Assembly (NCBI RefSeq): GCF_000143985.1
Contig: NC_014364.1
Span: forward strand, 496,001-560,000
Length of the DNA: 64,000 bases
Reading direction: 5' to 3'
DNA from: Sediminispirochaeta smaragdinae DSM 11293
GTDB taxonomy: Bacteria; Spirochaetota; Spirochaetia; DSM-16054; Sediminispirochaetaceae
Below are positions 44,014-53,025 of the stretch, piece after piece. Position 1 is the first letter of the stretch; every line of letters starts with the position of its first letter. Made by a program: the position numbers and the translations under genes. The notes beneath the pieces were generated by a model. That model did not search any database, was not told the DNA's origin, and was given only the letters and a program-made list of their open reading frames with translations.

Positions 44014-44622
44014 ATGGATACCAGGAGAATCATTGAGCATCGGCTGTACAGGGTGAAGAAAATCGTATATTCCGGCATCGCCATGATCCTGGCTATTGCC
44101 TTGAACATCCTGCTTATCCGCCTCAATCTGCTTTTTGATTCCCCTCTCTATCTCAATACCATAGGGTCCTTTTCAGTCATTTTGTTATATGGATTGGTCC
44201 CCGCTCTTTTTACGGCTTTTTTCACCCATCTTATCGGAGCCCTCTTTTTTTCATGGCAGGTAGCTTTCTTTCCCTTCCTTTTTTCTCATCTTGTGGTACT
44301 TGTCCTTTTTTATATGCTGCTTCGGCGGAACAATTTTGTCACAATTGTCGATGTTGTCATTGCCGTGGCGATCATTGCCTTCGCAAATACCTTGACCTCT
44401 TCTACCATAGCAGCGCTACTGTATCATGGCATAAGCGGTCACTCCAGCGACTATTTGATAATAGGTTTCATGTCCGCCGGGGTAAGCCCTTTCTGGGCAG
44501 GTTTCTGGGGGCGGTTTCCGATCAATCTTGTTGATAAAGGGCTTACCCTTTTTCTTGTTTACGGTTTGAAACGGATGATTGAATCAGGACGGGGCCGGGA
44601 AAAAAAGGATATTCTGCCATAG
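44014..44622 (+). CDS. Integral membrane protein, ECF-S-component-like
   Basis: A 202-residue protein with five or six helices (near 18-40, 48-66, 70-90, 92-110, 122-145, 170-190) and a basic C-terminus. The YLNTIGSFSVILLYGLVPAL pattern resembles the membrane part of ECF transporter S-components and of some sensor proteins. No ATPase or T-component gene is near. The ATG at 44014 was preferred to a TTG at 43987, and the ribosome site is weak for both. It shares a transcript with the GntR gene. Confidence 0.6.
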   Translation: MDTRRIIEHRLYRVKKIVYSGIAMILAIALNILLIRLNLLFDSPLYLNTIGSFSVILLYGLVPALFTAFFTHLIGALFFSWQVAFFPFLFSHLVVLVLFYMLLRRNNFVTIVDVVIAVAIIAFANTLTSSTIAALLYHGISGHSSDYLIIGFMSAGVSPFWAGFWGRFPINLVDKGLTLFLVYGLKRMIESGRGREKKDILP

Positions 44623-44627
44623 AAGAT

Positions 44628-45689
44628 CTATTGCTCAAGTTGTTCAATCTCGCTGGCACAGGTTGTTCGATTTCTTCCGTTCCGTTTTGAGTAATAGAGA
44701 GCAACATCCGCTCTATGGATGCAGGCTTCGATGTTTTTATCCACGGATGGACGATAGTGGGCCACCCCTGCAGAGATTGTTACTTGTTCGCTACATGCCA
44801 TAAGCTCCTCGTGGCAGGTCCCCACCTTTTTTCTCAGCCTTTCGGCAATGTCGTAGGCTGTCGTTTCGGGAACCTCTTCCAGAAAAACAAGAAACTCTTC
44901 GCCCCCGTAGCGTACCCCCATATCCTGCTGGCGGAGATTGTCTCGTATGATTCTGCTCACGCTTTTGATTACCTCGTCTCCTGCCGTATGGCCGTAGGTG
45001 TCGTTAACCTTCTTAAAATGATCGATATCCAACATTATGATGGAGAATGAATAGAAATCACCCTTTTCCATGAGTTTATCAGAGACGACGGTGGTGAAGT
45101 AATGCCTGAATCTAAGGTGGGTCATCATATCGGTGGTAGACATTTCAAAAAGGATCGCATTGTAAAGGGCGGAAGAGGCTAACCTTGAAATGTCCAGGAG
45201 GTAACGTTCCTCTTTTGGGGTATAAAGCCCTCCCTGGATGCGTTCTCCAAGCAAAATGATACCGGTAAGGTGGCCTCTTGCGATGAGGGGGATCAAAAGA
45301 GTCGGGGAGAGAAGGCCGATTATCTGTAATGCTGGTGCAGAAGGGCAGAGGCTCCTGCTCTCTTCCAGGGTATAACAGCGCGGTTCGTGAAGAAATTGAA
45401 AGCTAAGAGGATCATCGATGCTAATCTGATAATCCCTGTTATGGTCGAGGAGGAAACCCTCCTGATTTCTTGTCAATCGTAAACTTTTCGAGTCAAGATC
45501 GTTTCTTGCAAAAAGAGCGGCCTGTGTGACCCTCATTTGGCCCATGCAGATATAAAGAATCGAATCAAGAAGGCTTGAGAGATCAAGCTGGCTGCTGAGG
45601 CTTTTACTAATTTCCAAAAGCTGTCGGATATCAAAGAGTTCTTTTTCTAGTTCTTCATTGCTTTTCGGCTGATTCTGTGCTTCGGTCAT
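44628..45689 (-). CDS. GAF-GGDEF diguanylate cyclase
   Basis: A 353-residue cytoplasmic protein. A GAF-like sensor covers about 20-180. The GGDEF domain covers about 190-345 with active site GGEEF, preceded exactly five residues earlier by RQQD, an RxxD inhibitory site for c-di-GMP product feedback. It is therefore expected to be an active, feedback-limited cyclase producing the messenger read by the PilZ protein at 60705-61469. The start has no strong ribosome site and its 5' end overlaps the antisense start region of the SET gene. Confidence 0.92.
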   Translation of the reverse strand: MTEAQNQPKSNEELEKELFDIRQLLEISKSLSSQLDLSSLLDSILYICMGQMRVTQAALFARNDLDSKSLRLTRNQEGFLLDHNRDYQISIDDPLSFQFLHEPRCYTLEESRSLCPSAPALQIIGLLSPTLLIPLIARGHLTGIILLGERIQGGLYTPKEERYLLDISRLASSALYNAILFEMSTTDMMTHLRFRHYFTTVVSDKLMEKGDFYSFSIIMLDIDHFKKVNDTYGHTAGDEVIKSVSRIIRDNLRQQDMGVRYGGEEFLVFLEEVPETTAYDIAERLRKKVGTCHEELMACSEQVTISAGVAHYRPSVDKNIEACIHRADVALYYSKRNGRNRTTCASEIEQLEQ

Positions 45690-45760
45690 CTATATTCCAT
45701 TGCCGTAATTGTAATCCGGAAAGGGGTGCTTCTTCAAGAAAAAATGTGATATCGTTTTTG

Positions 45761-46432
45761 ATGATGGAAATGAATCGGAATATACGGCAACATTTTTTTG
45801 ATACCGGCTTGATGTGGCTTACACGTCCTCGGCTTGAATCGGAACAGCTTCGAAAACTAACACCCGAGTTTATGCTGAGCCTCGATTACTTTTTGGAAAA
45901 CCGGGAGGAGTTTCTTGCTCTTGAGCGACTCTATGGGAATGCCGTTCGAAACGGTGTACTTGCTTCCTTCGGTATTGCTTCTGTTGATAAGGATATAGGC
46001 CTTGGCCTTTTTGCTGCAGAACCCCTGAAACGTGAAGATTTTGTTGGCGAGTATACTGGTATCGTTCGGGAGGCTAGAGAGATTGATGCCGACGAAATTG
46101 ATGCGGCTGGCCATTATCCCGATGACTGGGCATGGGATTACCCCGTTGATATTCCGGGCCTTCCTCCCCTGGAGATTGATGCTGCGACGGAGGGAAATCC
46201 CCTTCGCTATGTAAATCATTCTCTGTTTCCCAATCTTCGTCCCGACCATTTCCTCCTTGACGGCGTCTGGGTGATTATTTTTGTTGCCGACAGAGATATC
46301 GAAAGAGGAGAAGAGCTGACTATCGATTATGGAGATGCCTATTGGAGTGACGGTTTCCGGGAACTTGTGCTACGGGAAGGCGAACTTGAAAAACTTGGCC
46401 TCCGTGATCACATCGACCATATGGAATCGTGA
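45761..46432 (+). CDS. SET-domain protein (putative protein lysine methyltransferase)
   Basis: About 223 residues. The SET core occupies about 70-215. It has the SAM-binding GLGLFAAEPLKREDFVGEYT, the RYVNHSLFPNL block (the NHS/C motif) and GEELTIDYGDAYW, the catalytic Tyr block. There is no pre-SET or post-SET zinc cysteine cluster. The Asn-His-Ser and Tyr residues needed for methyl transfer are present. SET proteins are uncommon in bacteria; the substrate is unknown. The start is one of ATG 45761, 45764 or 45770, none with a strong ribosome site. It is divergent from the GGDEF gene. Confidence 0.82.
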   Translation: MMEMNRNIRQHFFDTGLMWLTRPRLESEQLRKLTPEFMLSLDYFLENREEFLALERLYGNAVRNGVLASFGIASVDKDIGLGLFAAEPLKREDFVGEYTGIVREAREIDADEIDAAGHYPDDWAWDYPVDIPGLPPLEIDAATEGNPLRYVNHSLFPNLRPDHFLLDGVWVIIFVADRDIERGEELTIDYGDAYWSDGFRELVLREGELEKLGLRDHIDHMES

Positions 46433-46434
46433 TC

Positions 46435-46456
46435 GTGGGGCCTGGTGCCACCCCAC
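46435..46456. terminator. Short hairpin between convergent genes
   Basis: GTGGGG (46435-46440) pairs with CCCCAC (46451-46456), with inner pairing TGG/CCA. It lies between the SET gene and the amino-acid ABC ATPase gene. No T run, so a weak terminator at best. Confidence 0.35.
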
Positions 46457-46488
46457 CCATGACTGTCACCGGTGCACAGGTGGCTCGC

Positions 46489-47244
46489 CTATGCATCCGG
46501 CGGCAGGATTTGCTTGAGGAAGGCTTGGGTTCTCTCTTCGACGGGGTTTGAAAAGATTTTTTCCGGAGTGCCCTCTTCGAGGATGGTTCCTTCATCCATA
46601 AACACGACCCGATGGGCCGCCTCTTTTGCAAACCACATCTCGTGGGTGACGACTACCATGGTCATTCCTTCCTTCCCTAACTCTTCCATAACGCCGAGTA
46701 CCTCGCCGACAAGTTCAGGATCAAGGGCGCTGGTCGGTTCATCGAATAACATCACCTTGGGCTGCATGGCCAAGGCCCTGGCAATTGCCACCCGCTGTTT
46801 CTGCCCCCCCGAGAGCATGGCAGGGTAGGTCTCCGGCTTATCTTCAAGACCGACCTTTTCCAAAAGATGCAATCCCAGTTCCCGAGCCTCTTTTTTCGGC
46901 ATGCCTTTTACATGGACCGGTCCCTCGATCACGTTTTGTAAGACCGACATATGGGGAAAGAGGTTGAAATGCTGAAACACCATTCCCATATCCTGCCGTA
47001 CCCTGTTGAGTACCTTGTTTATCGGCTTTATATGTTCTCCGTCGAGGTAAATTTTACCTTGCTGTGCGATCTCAAGAAAATTCATACAGCGGAGCAGCGT
47101 GCTTTTTCCGGAGCCACTGGCCCCGATGATGACGACAACCTCACCTTCAGCCACATCGAGGCTGAGGCCCTTCAACACATGCAGCTCTCCGTACCATTTT
47201 CCTATCGCTTCGACACGGATGAGTGGTTCTTTAAATCTGGTCAC
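46489..47244 (-). CDS. Polar amino-acid ABC transporter ATPase (GlnQ/HisP type)
   Basis: A 251-residue ATPase. Walker A is [14 protein letters not shown]-loop [15 protein letters not shown], signature [16 protein letters not shown] and Walker [15 protein letters not shown], followed by the switch His in VVTHEM. It energises uptake of a polar amino acid. The start is GTG at 47244, which overlaps the permease gene by 14 bases; no better start exists upstream within the coding frame. Confidence 0.95.
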   Translation of the reverse strand: MTRFKEPLIRVEAIGKWYGELHVLKGLSLDVAEGEVVVIIGASGSGKSTLLRCMNFLEIAQQGKIYLDGEHIKPINKVLNRVRQDMGMVFQHFNLFPHMSVLQNVIEGPVHVKGMPKKEARELGLHLLEKVGLEDKPETYPAMLSGGQKQRVAIARALAMQPKVMLFDEPTSALDPELVGEVLGVMEELGKEGMTMVVVTHEMWFAKEAAHRVVFMDEGTILEEGTPEKIFSNPVEERTQAFLKQILPPDA

Positions 47245-47908
47245 GGTCGCTAACCCTCAATCGTTTTTCCAAGCGGTGAACACCGATGGTGAGTACGCTT
47301 GTCATAATCAAATACCAAATGGCGACAATGATCAGCATTTCCATGTACATGAATGTGGAACTGCCGAGTTGCCGCCCCTTAAGAAGCAGCTCAGGAACCG
47401 CAATGGTGCTGGCCAGGGAACTGTCCTTTAGAGCGATGATAAACTGGTTGCCCAGCGACGGAACGGCCCGTTTAAAGGCTTGAGGAAGGATGATCCTTCG
47501 CATCGCCTTTCGCCTGGGCATTCCAAGACTTCTTGCCGCTTCCATTTGGCCATAGTGGATCGACTGAATGGAGCCCCGAAAGATTTCGGCTATATAGGCA
47601 CCGTTATGAACACCGAGGGCAATGATAGCCGACGGGAAAGGGGGGATGGTCACCACCGTGGTGAGGCCGTAGTAGATGATGAAAAGCTGAAGCAGCAGTG
47701 GTGTTCCCCGAATAAGAAAGATGTAGGCCGAGGATACACCATGGGCCACCTTGTTTCTCGATATTGTCCCAAGCGCGGCTATCAGCCCGAGAACCAGGCC
47801 TGTGAGAATACCAAGAGTCGTAATTTCCAACGTGAGGAGGGCGGCATCCCGGAAAAGTAAAAACTTTGCCGGGATGACCGAAAAATCCCAAGGGAAGATA
47901 TGTTCCAC
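47231..47908 (-). CDS. Polar amino-acid ABC transporter permease
   Basis: A 225-residue permease of the His/Glu/Gln/Arg family with about 5 helices. The coupling motif is [20 protein letters not shown] (EAA region), and the front part has the conserved [15 protein letters not shown]. It is one copy only, so it would act as a homodimer. It starts 12 bases after the binding-protein gene. Confidence 0.94.
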   Translation of the reverse strand: MEHIFPWDFSVIPAKFLLFRDAALLTLEITTLGILTGLVLGLIAALGTISRNKVAHGVSSAYIFLIRGTPLLLQLFIIYYGLTTVVTIPPFPSAIIALGVHNGAYIAEIFRGSIQSIHYGQMEAARSLGMPRRKAMRRIILPQAFKRAVPSLGNQFIIALKDSSLASTIAVPELLLKGRQLGSSTFMYMEMLIIVAIWYLIMTSVLTIGVHRLEKRLRVSDRDQI

Positions 47909-47920
47909 GATCGTTTCCGC

Positions 47921-48694
47921 TTATTCTACGGTGATATCTTCGCCGTTAAACCATTTTCCACTAATACGTTTCAATGTTCCGTCGGAACGCATCTCTGCGA
48001 GAATCGTATTTACCGTTTCGCGTAGCTCGTCATCATCGGCTTGGAAGGCAATACCCATTTTTTCGGTTCGGAGAACAGAGCCGACCAGGGTCAGCTTATC
48101 TCCTCCCTTGAGTTTACCGATGGCGTTTAGTCCGACGATACGATCGGTGAGGACTCCGTCTACACGGCCGTTGAGCAGTTCCATAAGGGTCTGATTGTCG
48201 TCTTCGTACAACTTAACCTTTACACCGAGGGCATTGGCATCTCCCTCAAAGGTTGTTCCCGTCACAAGGCCGATGGTGTTGTCGGCACTTAGTTCGGATG
48301 GGCCGTCGATACCACTGTCTTTTCTTACGATCAGCTGCGGGCCCGAATAGTAATAGGGATCGGAGAAGTCTACAACCTTTTCCCGCTCTTCGGTTATGCC
48401 CATGCTGCCGAGAATCCCGTCATAGCGGCCTGCCCGCAGTCCCTCAATGATACCATCCCAGGCTGTTGTTTTGTATTCTAGGGTTTTTCCCATCCTCTTT
48501 GCAATTTCTGCTGCAACGTCGACGTCGAATCCCTCTACATCACCATTTTCAGTGATGAAATTGAAGGGAGGATACCCTCCCGATCCTGCAAAGCTTATCG
48601 TGTTGTCCGATGATTCCTGTTTTCCCCCGGCAAAAAGGGTGGCTGCCGGAAGCAGCAATGCAATCATAAGCAGCACACTAGTAATTCGTTTCAT
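47921..48694 (-). CDS. Periplasmic amino-acid-binding protein (SBP family 3)
   Basis: A 257-residue exported protein. The signal peptide ends ATLFAGGKQES without lipobox. The ligand-binding phrases GYPPFNFITENGDVEGFDVD (alpha-amino acid carboxylate/ammonium contact region) and GRYDGILGSMGITEEREKVV with the family Arg and Asp residues are present. GAGG spaced well before ATG. It is the first gene of the operon, transcribed from the promoter at 48741-48769. Confidence 0.93.
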   Translation of the reverse strand: MKRITSVLLMIALLLPAATLFAGGKQESSDNTISFAGSGGYPPFNFITENGDVEGFDVDVAAEIAKRMGKTLEYKTTAWDGIIEGLRAGRYDGILGSMGITEEREKVVDFSDPYYYSGPQLIVRKDSGIDGPSELSADNTIGLVTGTTFEGDANALGVKVKLYEDDNQTLMELLNGRVDGVLTDRIVGLNAIGKLKGGDKLTLVGSVLRTEKMGIAFQADDDELRETVNTILAEMRSDGTLKRISGKWFNGEDITVE

Positions 48695-48740
48695 GTTACC
48701 TCCTGATATTTATAGTACTTATATTTAGTATACTATGAAT

Positions 48741-48769
48741 ATAATAACCACATTTTATGTGATCATCAA
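48741..48769 (-). promoter_or_regulatory. Sigma-70-type promoter of the amino-acid ABC operon with spacer palindrome
   Basis: Minus strand TTGATG (48769-48764), 17-base spacer, TATTAT (48746-48741). The palindrome CACAT-TTT-ATGTG (48749-48761) lies inside the spacer and could be a regulator site. Confidence 0.55.
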
Positions 48770-48919
48770 GATGTGAAACGTAGTTTCGTCTTAATTTATT
48801 GTTTATAAATGATATATGAATCGATATGGAGTTATTTGTTTTGATATTTTTATTATAGCAGTAATTATATCGCTTGAGGTTATGATGAATTTATTTACTA
48901 TTTATTTGATCAGTAAACC

Positions 48920-49060
48920 ATGAGTCATCTCTGTACTGTGGATAGAAAAACGCTTTCGATGAAACTTGAAAAAGATCACCGAAAGCGCGAGGAGGAAGTG
49001 AAGAGCCAGCAGGCTATGTTGCTCCGGATGCTGAGCAAGCTACATGACTCTCTTCTTTGA
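48920..49060 (+). CDS. Possible small coiled-coil protein, 46 aa
   Basis: A short frame from ATG 48920 to TGA 49058-49060. It is highly charged with a helical pattern (KDHRKREEEVKSQQAMLLRM). No ribosome site is seen. An 8-bp inverted repeat CGCTTTCG (48951-48958/48980-48987) lies inside it. Apart from this frame, the 460-base gap 48695-49157 is AT-rich and holds only the promoter for the minus-strand operon. It could be a chance frame. Confidence 0.3.
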   Translation: MSHLCTVDRKTLSMKLEKDHRKREEEVKSQQAMLLRMLSKLHDSLL

Positions 49061-49157
49061 TACTACAGTATTTATGCGGGAAATGCCAGCGAGAGAAGGG
49101 ATTATAAGGAACTATTTGCCAGATCCTCTTCCTTCGGATAGAGTAAGGGGAGATATC

Positions 49158-50896
49158 ATGGAGCAAATTCGTTGCAGCATCAAGACAAAACTTAATCTTA
49201 GCATCGGTAGTGCCGTGCTTTTTTTTCTGGCGCTTCTTCTTGTCATTAGTTATGGTCTTTTCAAGGATAGTGCACTGAAAAGTACCGAAGCGTTGAGCCT
49301 TGCCCTTCTTGACGGTACGGATAAGCAGATTGATGCCTTTTTCGGGGAGCTTGAGAGAATCACCCGCTCGGTGGCCGAATTCCCATCGGTCAGAGGGGTC
49401 GAGACGGAGCGCATGCAATTAGAATTTCTCGCTACGGTTCGTGCACGGAAGAGGATGTTGAGGGCCGTCTATCTCGGAACGGCGGAGGGGCAGATGTACG
49501 AATGGGGCTACGGTCCCGGTTTTGTCGATAATGCCCCGGTTTTTCCCTCCGATTACGATCCAAGAGAGCGACCGTGGTACAAGGCGGCATTGACTGCCGG
49601 AGATTACACCATAACCCGTCCCTATCTGTATGCCAGTGTTCCGGCAATTGGTATAACCGCGGTCATCCCCGTACGTACGGAAGGGGGGCGTTTTGTCGGG
49701 GTCCTCGGCGTAGACGTCATGCTTTCCGACCTCCAGCAAATCGTCGATGAGATGGATATGCATCACATCGGCAAGGTTGTGTTACTCAACAAAGAACAGG
49801 TTCCCATCGTCAATCAATTTGCGGAAGGGGTCTTTGATCCTTCGGTGGTGCCGAGTGAAGGGGACGGAAGTTTTATCCATACCTTCGGTGGTCAACTTTT
49901 CTATGTGGCGAGCAAGCAGAATAGAAGTAGCGGCTGGACCTTGCTTTTGGCGCTTCCTTATCGAAACATCATGGAACGACCAATGGCGACGATTCGCTTG
50001 ATGATTATGCTTGATGTCATGCTTATGCTTTTCCTCTTTGTTGCCCTGGGGGCATTGTCAACGGCTTTATCATTCATCCGTTACTCGCCATCGTAAAGGT
50101 GATACGAACCGTTGAGTCGGGGAAGCAGGATATTTCAATGGCCGTTGATACGGGGGATGAGATTGCCCTTCTCGCAGATGAGCTCAATGCCCTGGTAGTT
50201 CGTGTGAATGATTATTCTCGAAAAATGGAGGAGGAGGTCAGACGCCGGACAAAACAATTGACGGCATTGCAACAGGAAAATCTTCGACTCAGAGTCATTG
50301 AAGAAAAAGAACGAATTTACGGTTACCTCCACGACTCCCTTGGTGCACGACTGACAAATATTTTTCTTTCCAACAGTGTCGCCCAAAATTCTCACGACCC
50401 GGAACTCTTGAAAAACATGCATGAACGGATAGAAGATAATACCCAGCTTGCCATAGGAGATCTGAAGGAAATCCTTGCCGGGGCAGATACGGACACCAGG
50501 CGGATCATCGACTTTCGGCGTTTGGTTACCCACACCCTCGGCGATCGCCTGAAACTGCGGTATATTACTTTTCAGTGCAACATCGAAGATTCCGATCCAC
50601 TGAACGAGCTTCCCTATGCCTTACGTTTCGAGCTTGAAAATATCCTGCAGGAGCTGGTCAGCAATGTGTTAAAGCACTCGGGAGCCAAGTCCGTTACCCT
50701 CGATATCTCGGTTCATGATGGAGTGGTTAGAATCGCTTTTGAAGACGATGGAAAGGGCTTCGATCCTTCGGAGGCCTCCATTGGTTTCGGGATCAGAAAT
50801 ATGATGAACAGGGTCCGGGGAATGGGCGGCCGTTTTTCCCTCGACAGCAAACCGGGTGGTGGCACCAGGGTGTCTATTGAGGTAGAGGCAAGATGA
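49158..50896 (+). pseudogene. dCache sensor histidine kinase split by a frameshift at a G5 run
   Basis: The front part (49158-50096) encodes an N-terminal membrane segment (near 12-34) and a dCache extracytoplasmic sensor with YDPRERPWYKAALTAG, then a second helix. The back part, in the other frame, continues from about 50051 as HPLLAIVKVIRTVESGKQDI (HAMP) to a NarL-type kinase. Its H-box is YLHDSLGARLTN and its ATPase boxes are LVSNVLKHSG and FEDDGKGFDP. The two frames join at GGGGG (50048-50052); one extra G would give a single 579-residue kinase. It may be an inactivated gene, a phase-variable switch or a sequencing error. The response-regulator gene overlaps its stop (ATGA). Confidence 0.82.
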
Positions 50897-51543
50897 TCAG
50901 GATCATGATATGCGAAGATGAACGGGAGGCGAGGGAAGGTTTTCGCTATCTCTTGGGGCTTGATGAGGAGATACGTGTTGTCGGGGCTTTTGCTTCCGCC
51001 GAGCAGTTAATCGATTCGATCCGTGAAGTGGGGACTCCCGACGTGGTAATGATGGATATTGGCTTGCCTGAGATGAGCGGCATCGAGGCAACCAGAATCA
51101 TCCATGAAAAATGGCCTCAGATTAATATTTTGATTCTTACCATCTTCGAGGAGGAGGAGAAAATCCTTTCCGCCATTCAGGCCGGAGCATCGGGCTATGT
51201 ACTGAAAAATACCAGGCCGGGCGAGCTTACCAGTCAGATAAAAGCGCTCTACCGGGGCGGCAGTCCGATCAGTCCGCAGATTGCACGAACCCTTCTCGGA
51301 GAGCTTAGAAAAGAAAAATCTCCTGCCGACCATGTCGATTATAATTTAACTCCTCGGGAGCTTGATGTGGTAAAGGGGATTATCGCCGGTTACACCTACA
51401 GGGAGATTGCCGATCGCTACAATATTTCCGGTTCTACGGTGAAAAAGCATATCCTGCATATCTATAAAAAACTCAATGTAAGTAGTAGGGTCGAGTTCAT
51501 GAAAAAGATGTATGGGCCAAATGGCCCATTGTCCGCTTTATAA
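50893..51543 (+). CDS. NarL/FixJ-family response regulator
   Basis: A 216-residue regulator. The receiver has Glu8-Asp9, phosphoacceptor Asp55 (VVMMDIGLPEMSG) and Lys in YVLKNT. The C-terminal LuxR-type helix-turn-helix is LTPRELDVVKGIIAGYTYRE, then GSTVKKHILHIYKKL. It overlaps the kinase stop by 4 bases. It is followed after about 120 bases by a dicarboxylate/glutamate symporter gene, its likely target. A hairpin ATGGGCC-AAAT-GGCCCAT (51512-51529) lies in the last codons. Confidence 0.93.
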   Translation: MIRIMICEDEREAREGFRYLLGLDEEIRVVGAFASAEQLIDSIREVGTPDVVMMDIGLPEMSGIEATRIIHEKWPQINILILTIFEEEEKILSAIQAGASGYVLKNTRPGELTSQIKALYRGGSPISPQIARTLLGELRKEKSPADHVDYNLTPRELDVVKGIIAGYTYREIADRYNISGSTVKKHILHIYKKLNVSSRVEFMKKMYGPNGPLSAL

Positions 51544-51661
51544 GCTCTCCACCCATCGATTCTTTAAAAGAAAAATTCTCCTCCTGGCCCCTGGTCCCGT
51601 TCGATTTTCCGTGATGAAATGATAACTAAGGAAAATACACAAATAAAGGAGGCTTGTGCCT

Positions 51662-52954
51662 ATGAGCGCACAGGAAAAAAAGGGCGTAATGGACTGGTAT
51701 TTTAAATCAAATCTTCTGGTGAGGATCTTGATTGGCCTAGTCCTTGGTGCCATTGCCGGGATCATTTTCGGCTCATCAATTCTCTGGATCGCTCCTTTCG
51801 GTGATCTGTTTGTCAGGCTTCTTAAGATGATCGTGATGCCGGTAATCTTTGCCACCCTGGTTGTGGGGGCGGCCAGTATCAGTCCTGCTCGGCTCGGGAA
51901 GGTCGGTATCAAGATTGTACTGTTTTATCTACTGACTTCAGCCTTTGCCGTGGCCATCGGTCTTATTTTCGGGAACCTTTTTCATCCTGGTACCGGACTT
52001 GATCTTGCTTCGGTAGCCAATGCCTCTGGACGTGAGCTTGTGAAGCCTTCACTGACTTCGACACTGCTTAATATTGTTCCCACCAATCCCTTCAGCGCCA
52101 TTGCCGGAGGCGATGTGCTTCCTACGATCTTCTTTGCCATTATCTTCGGTATCGGGATCAGCTATCTGAAAATCAGCGAGAACGACAGAATCAAGCAGGC
52201 TGGTGATGTTCTGTTCCGCGTCTTTGACGGAGCCGCCGAGGTTATGTACATGGTTGTTCGCTGGGTGTTGCAGTATGCCCCCGTCGGAGTCTTTGCCTTG
52301 ATAGCCGTAGTTTTCGCCAAACAGGGAGCCGCTGCGGTCGGCCCTCTTGGAAAGGTCACCCTTGCCGTCTATATCGCCTTGATTGTGCATGTCTTCTTGG
52401 TGTATGGCGGCCTGCTCACGGCAAACAAACTTAACCTTTTTCATTTCCTCTCCGGGGCCAAAGAGGCGATGTTGACCGCCTTTGTCACCCGTTCTTCCAG
52501 CGGCACCCTGCCGGTAACCATGAAGTGCAGTGAGGAAAACCATGGGGTTGACCGAAATATTTACTCCTTTACCCTCCCGCTTGGTGCTACCATCAACATG
52601 GACGGTACTGCCATCTATCAGGGGGTCTGTGCGCTTTTTATCGGTTTTGCCATCGGCTTACCGCTGAATTTTACCCAGCAGATTACCATTATCATTACCG
52701 CTGTACTTGCATCGATCGGTACGGCAGGTGTTCCCGGAGCCGGTGCCATCATGCTTTTGATGGTCATGGATTCGGTCGGTCTTCCCATTACCGAGGGAAG
52801 TCCCGTTGCCGCCGCATATGCCATGATCCTTGGAATCGATGCCATTCTTGATATGGGCAGGACCTGTATCAACGTCACCGGCGATATGACCGGAACCTTA
52901 CTAATCGCCAAAAGCGAGAAACAAGTTGATATGAGTAAATGGCAGAAAAAGTAG
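51662..52954 (+). CDS. Dicarboxylate/amino-acid:cation symporter (DAACS family, GltP/DctA-like)
   Basis: A 430-residue transporter with 8 helices and re-entrant loops. [20 protein letters not shown] (HP1 serine-rich loop), [16 protein letters not shown] (NMDGT motif) and [20 protein letters not shown] (HP2) are all present. Residues late in the protein ([14 protein letters not shown]) include the Arg/Asp region that sets glutamate versus C4-dicarboxylate preference. The Arg-Thr-Cys-x-Asn-Val-Thr-Gly-Asp order fits an acidic amino acid or dicarboxylate substrate. ATG 51662 sits 9 bases after AAGGAGG; the GTG at 51656 is too near. Confidence 0.92.
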   Translation: MSAQEKKGVMDWYFKSNLLVRILIGLVLGAIAGIIFGSSILWIAPFGDLFVRLLKMIVMPVIFATLVVGAASISPARLGKVGIKIVLFYLLTSAFAVAIGLIFGNLFHPGTGLDLASVANASGRELVKPSLTSTLLNIVPTNPFSAIAGGDVLPTIFFAIIFGIGISYLKISENDRIKQAGDVLFRVFDGAAEVMYMVVRWVLQYAPVGVFALIAVVFAKQGAAAVGPLGKVTLAVYIALIVHVFLVYGGLLTANKLNLFHFLSGAKEAMLTAFVTRSSSGTLPVTMKCSEENHGVDRNIYSFTLPLGATINMDGTAIYQGVCALFIGFAIGLPLNFTQQITIIITAVLASIGTAGVPGAGAIMLLMVMDSVGLPITEGSPVAAAYAMILGIDAILDMGRTCINVTGDMTGTLLIAKSEKQVDMSKWQKK

Positions 52955-52977
52955 TACGCTGACTCGACGTATTCAGA

Positions 52978-53013
52978 GGCCGCCCGAATCTAAGAATCTA
53001 AGGCGGCCTTTTT
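52978..53013 (+). terminator. Rho-independent terminator of the symporter gene
   Basis: GGCCGCC (52978-52984) pairs with GGCGGCC (53002-53008), followed by TTTTT. It ends the plus-strand transcript just before the convergent MFS gene. Confidence 0.85.
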
Positions 53014-53025
53014 CATCGGCTTTGC

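Noticed and set aside
49044-49157. Longer N-terminus for the dCache kinase
   Set aside because: Translation from ATG 49158 has a ribosome site (AAGGGGA) and begins right at the membrane segment; the longer reading has none.
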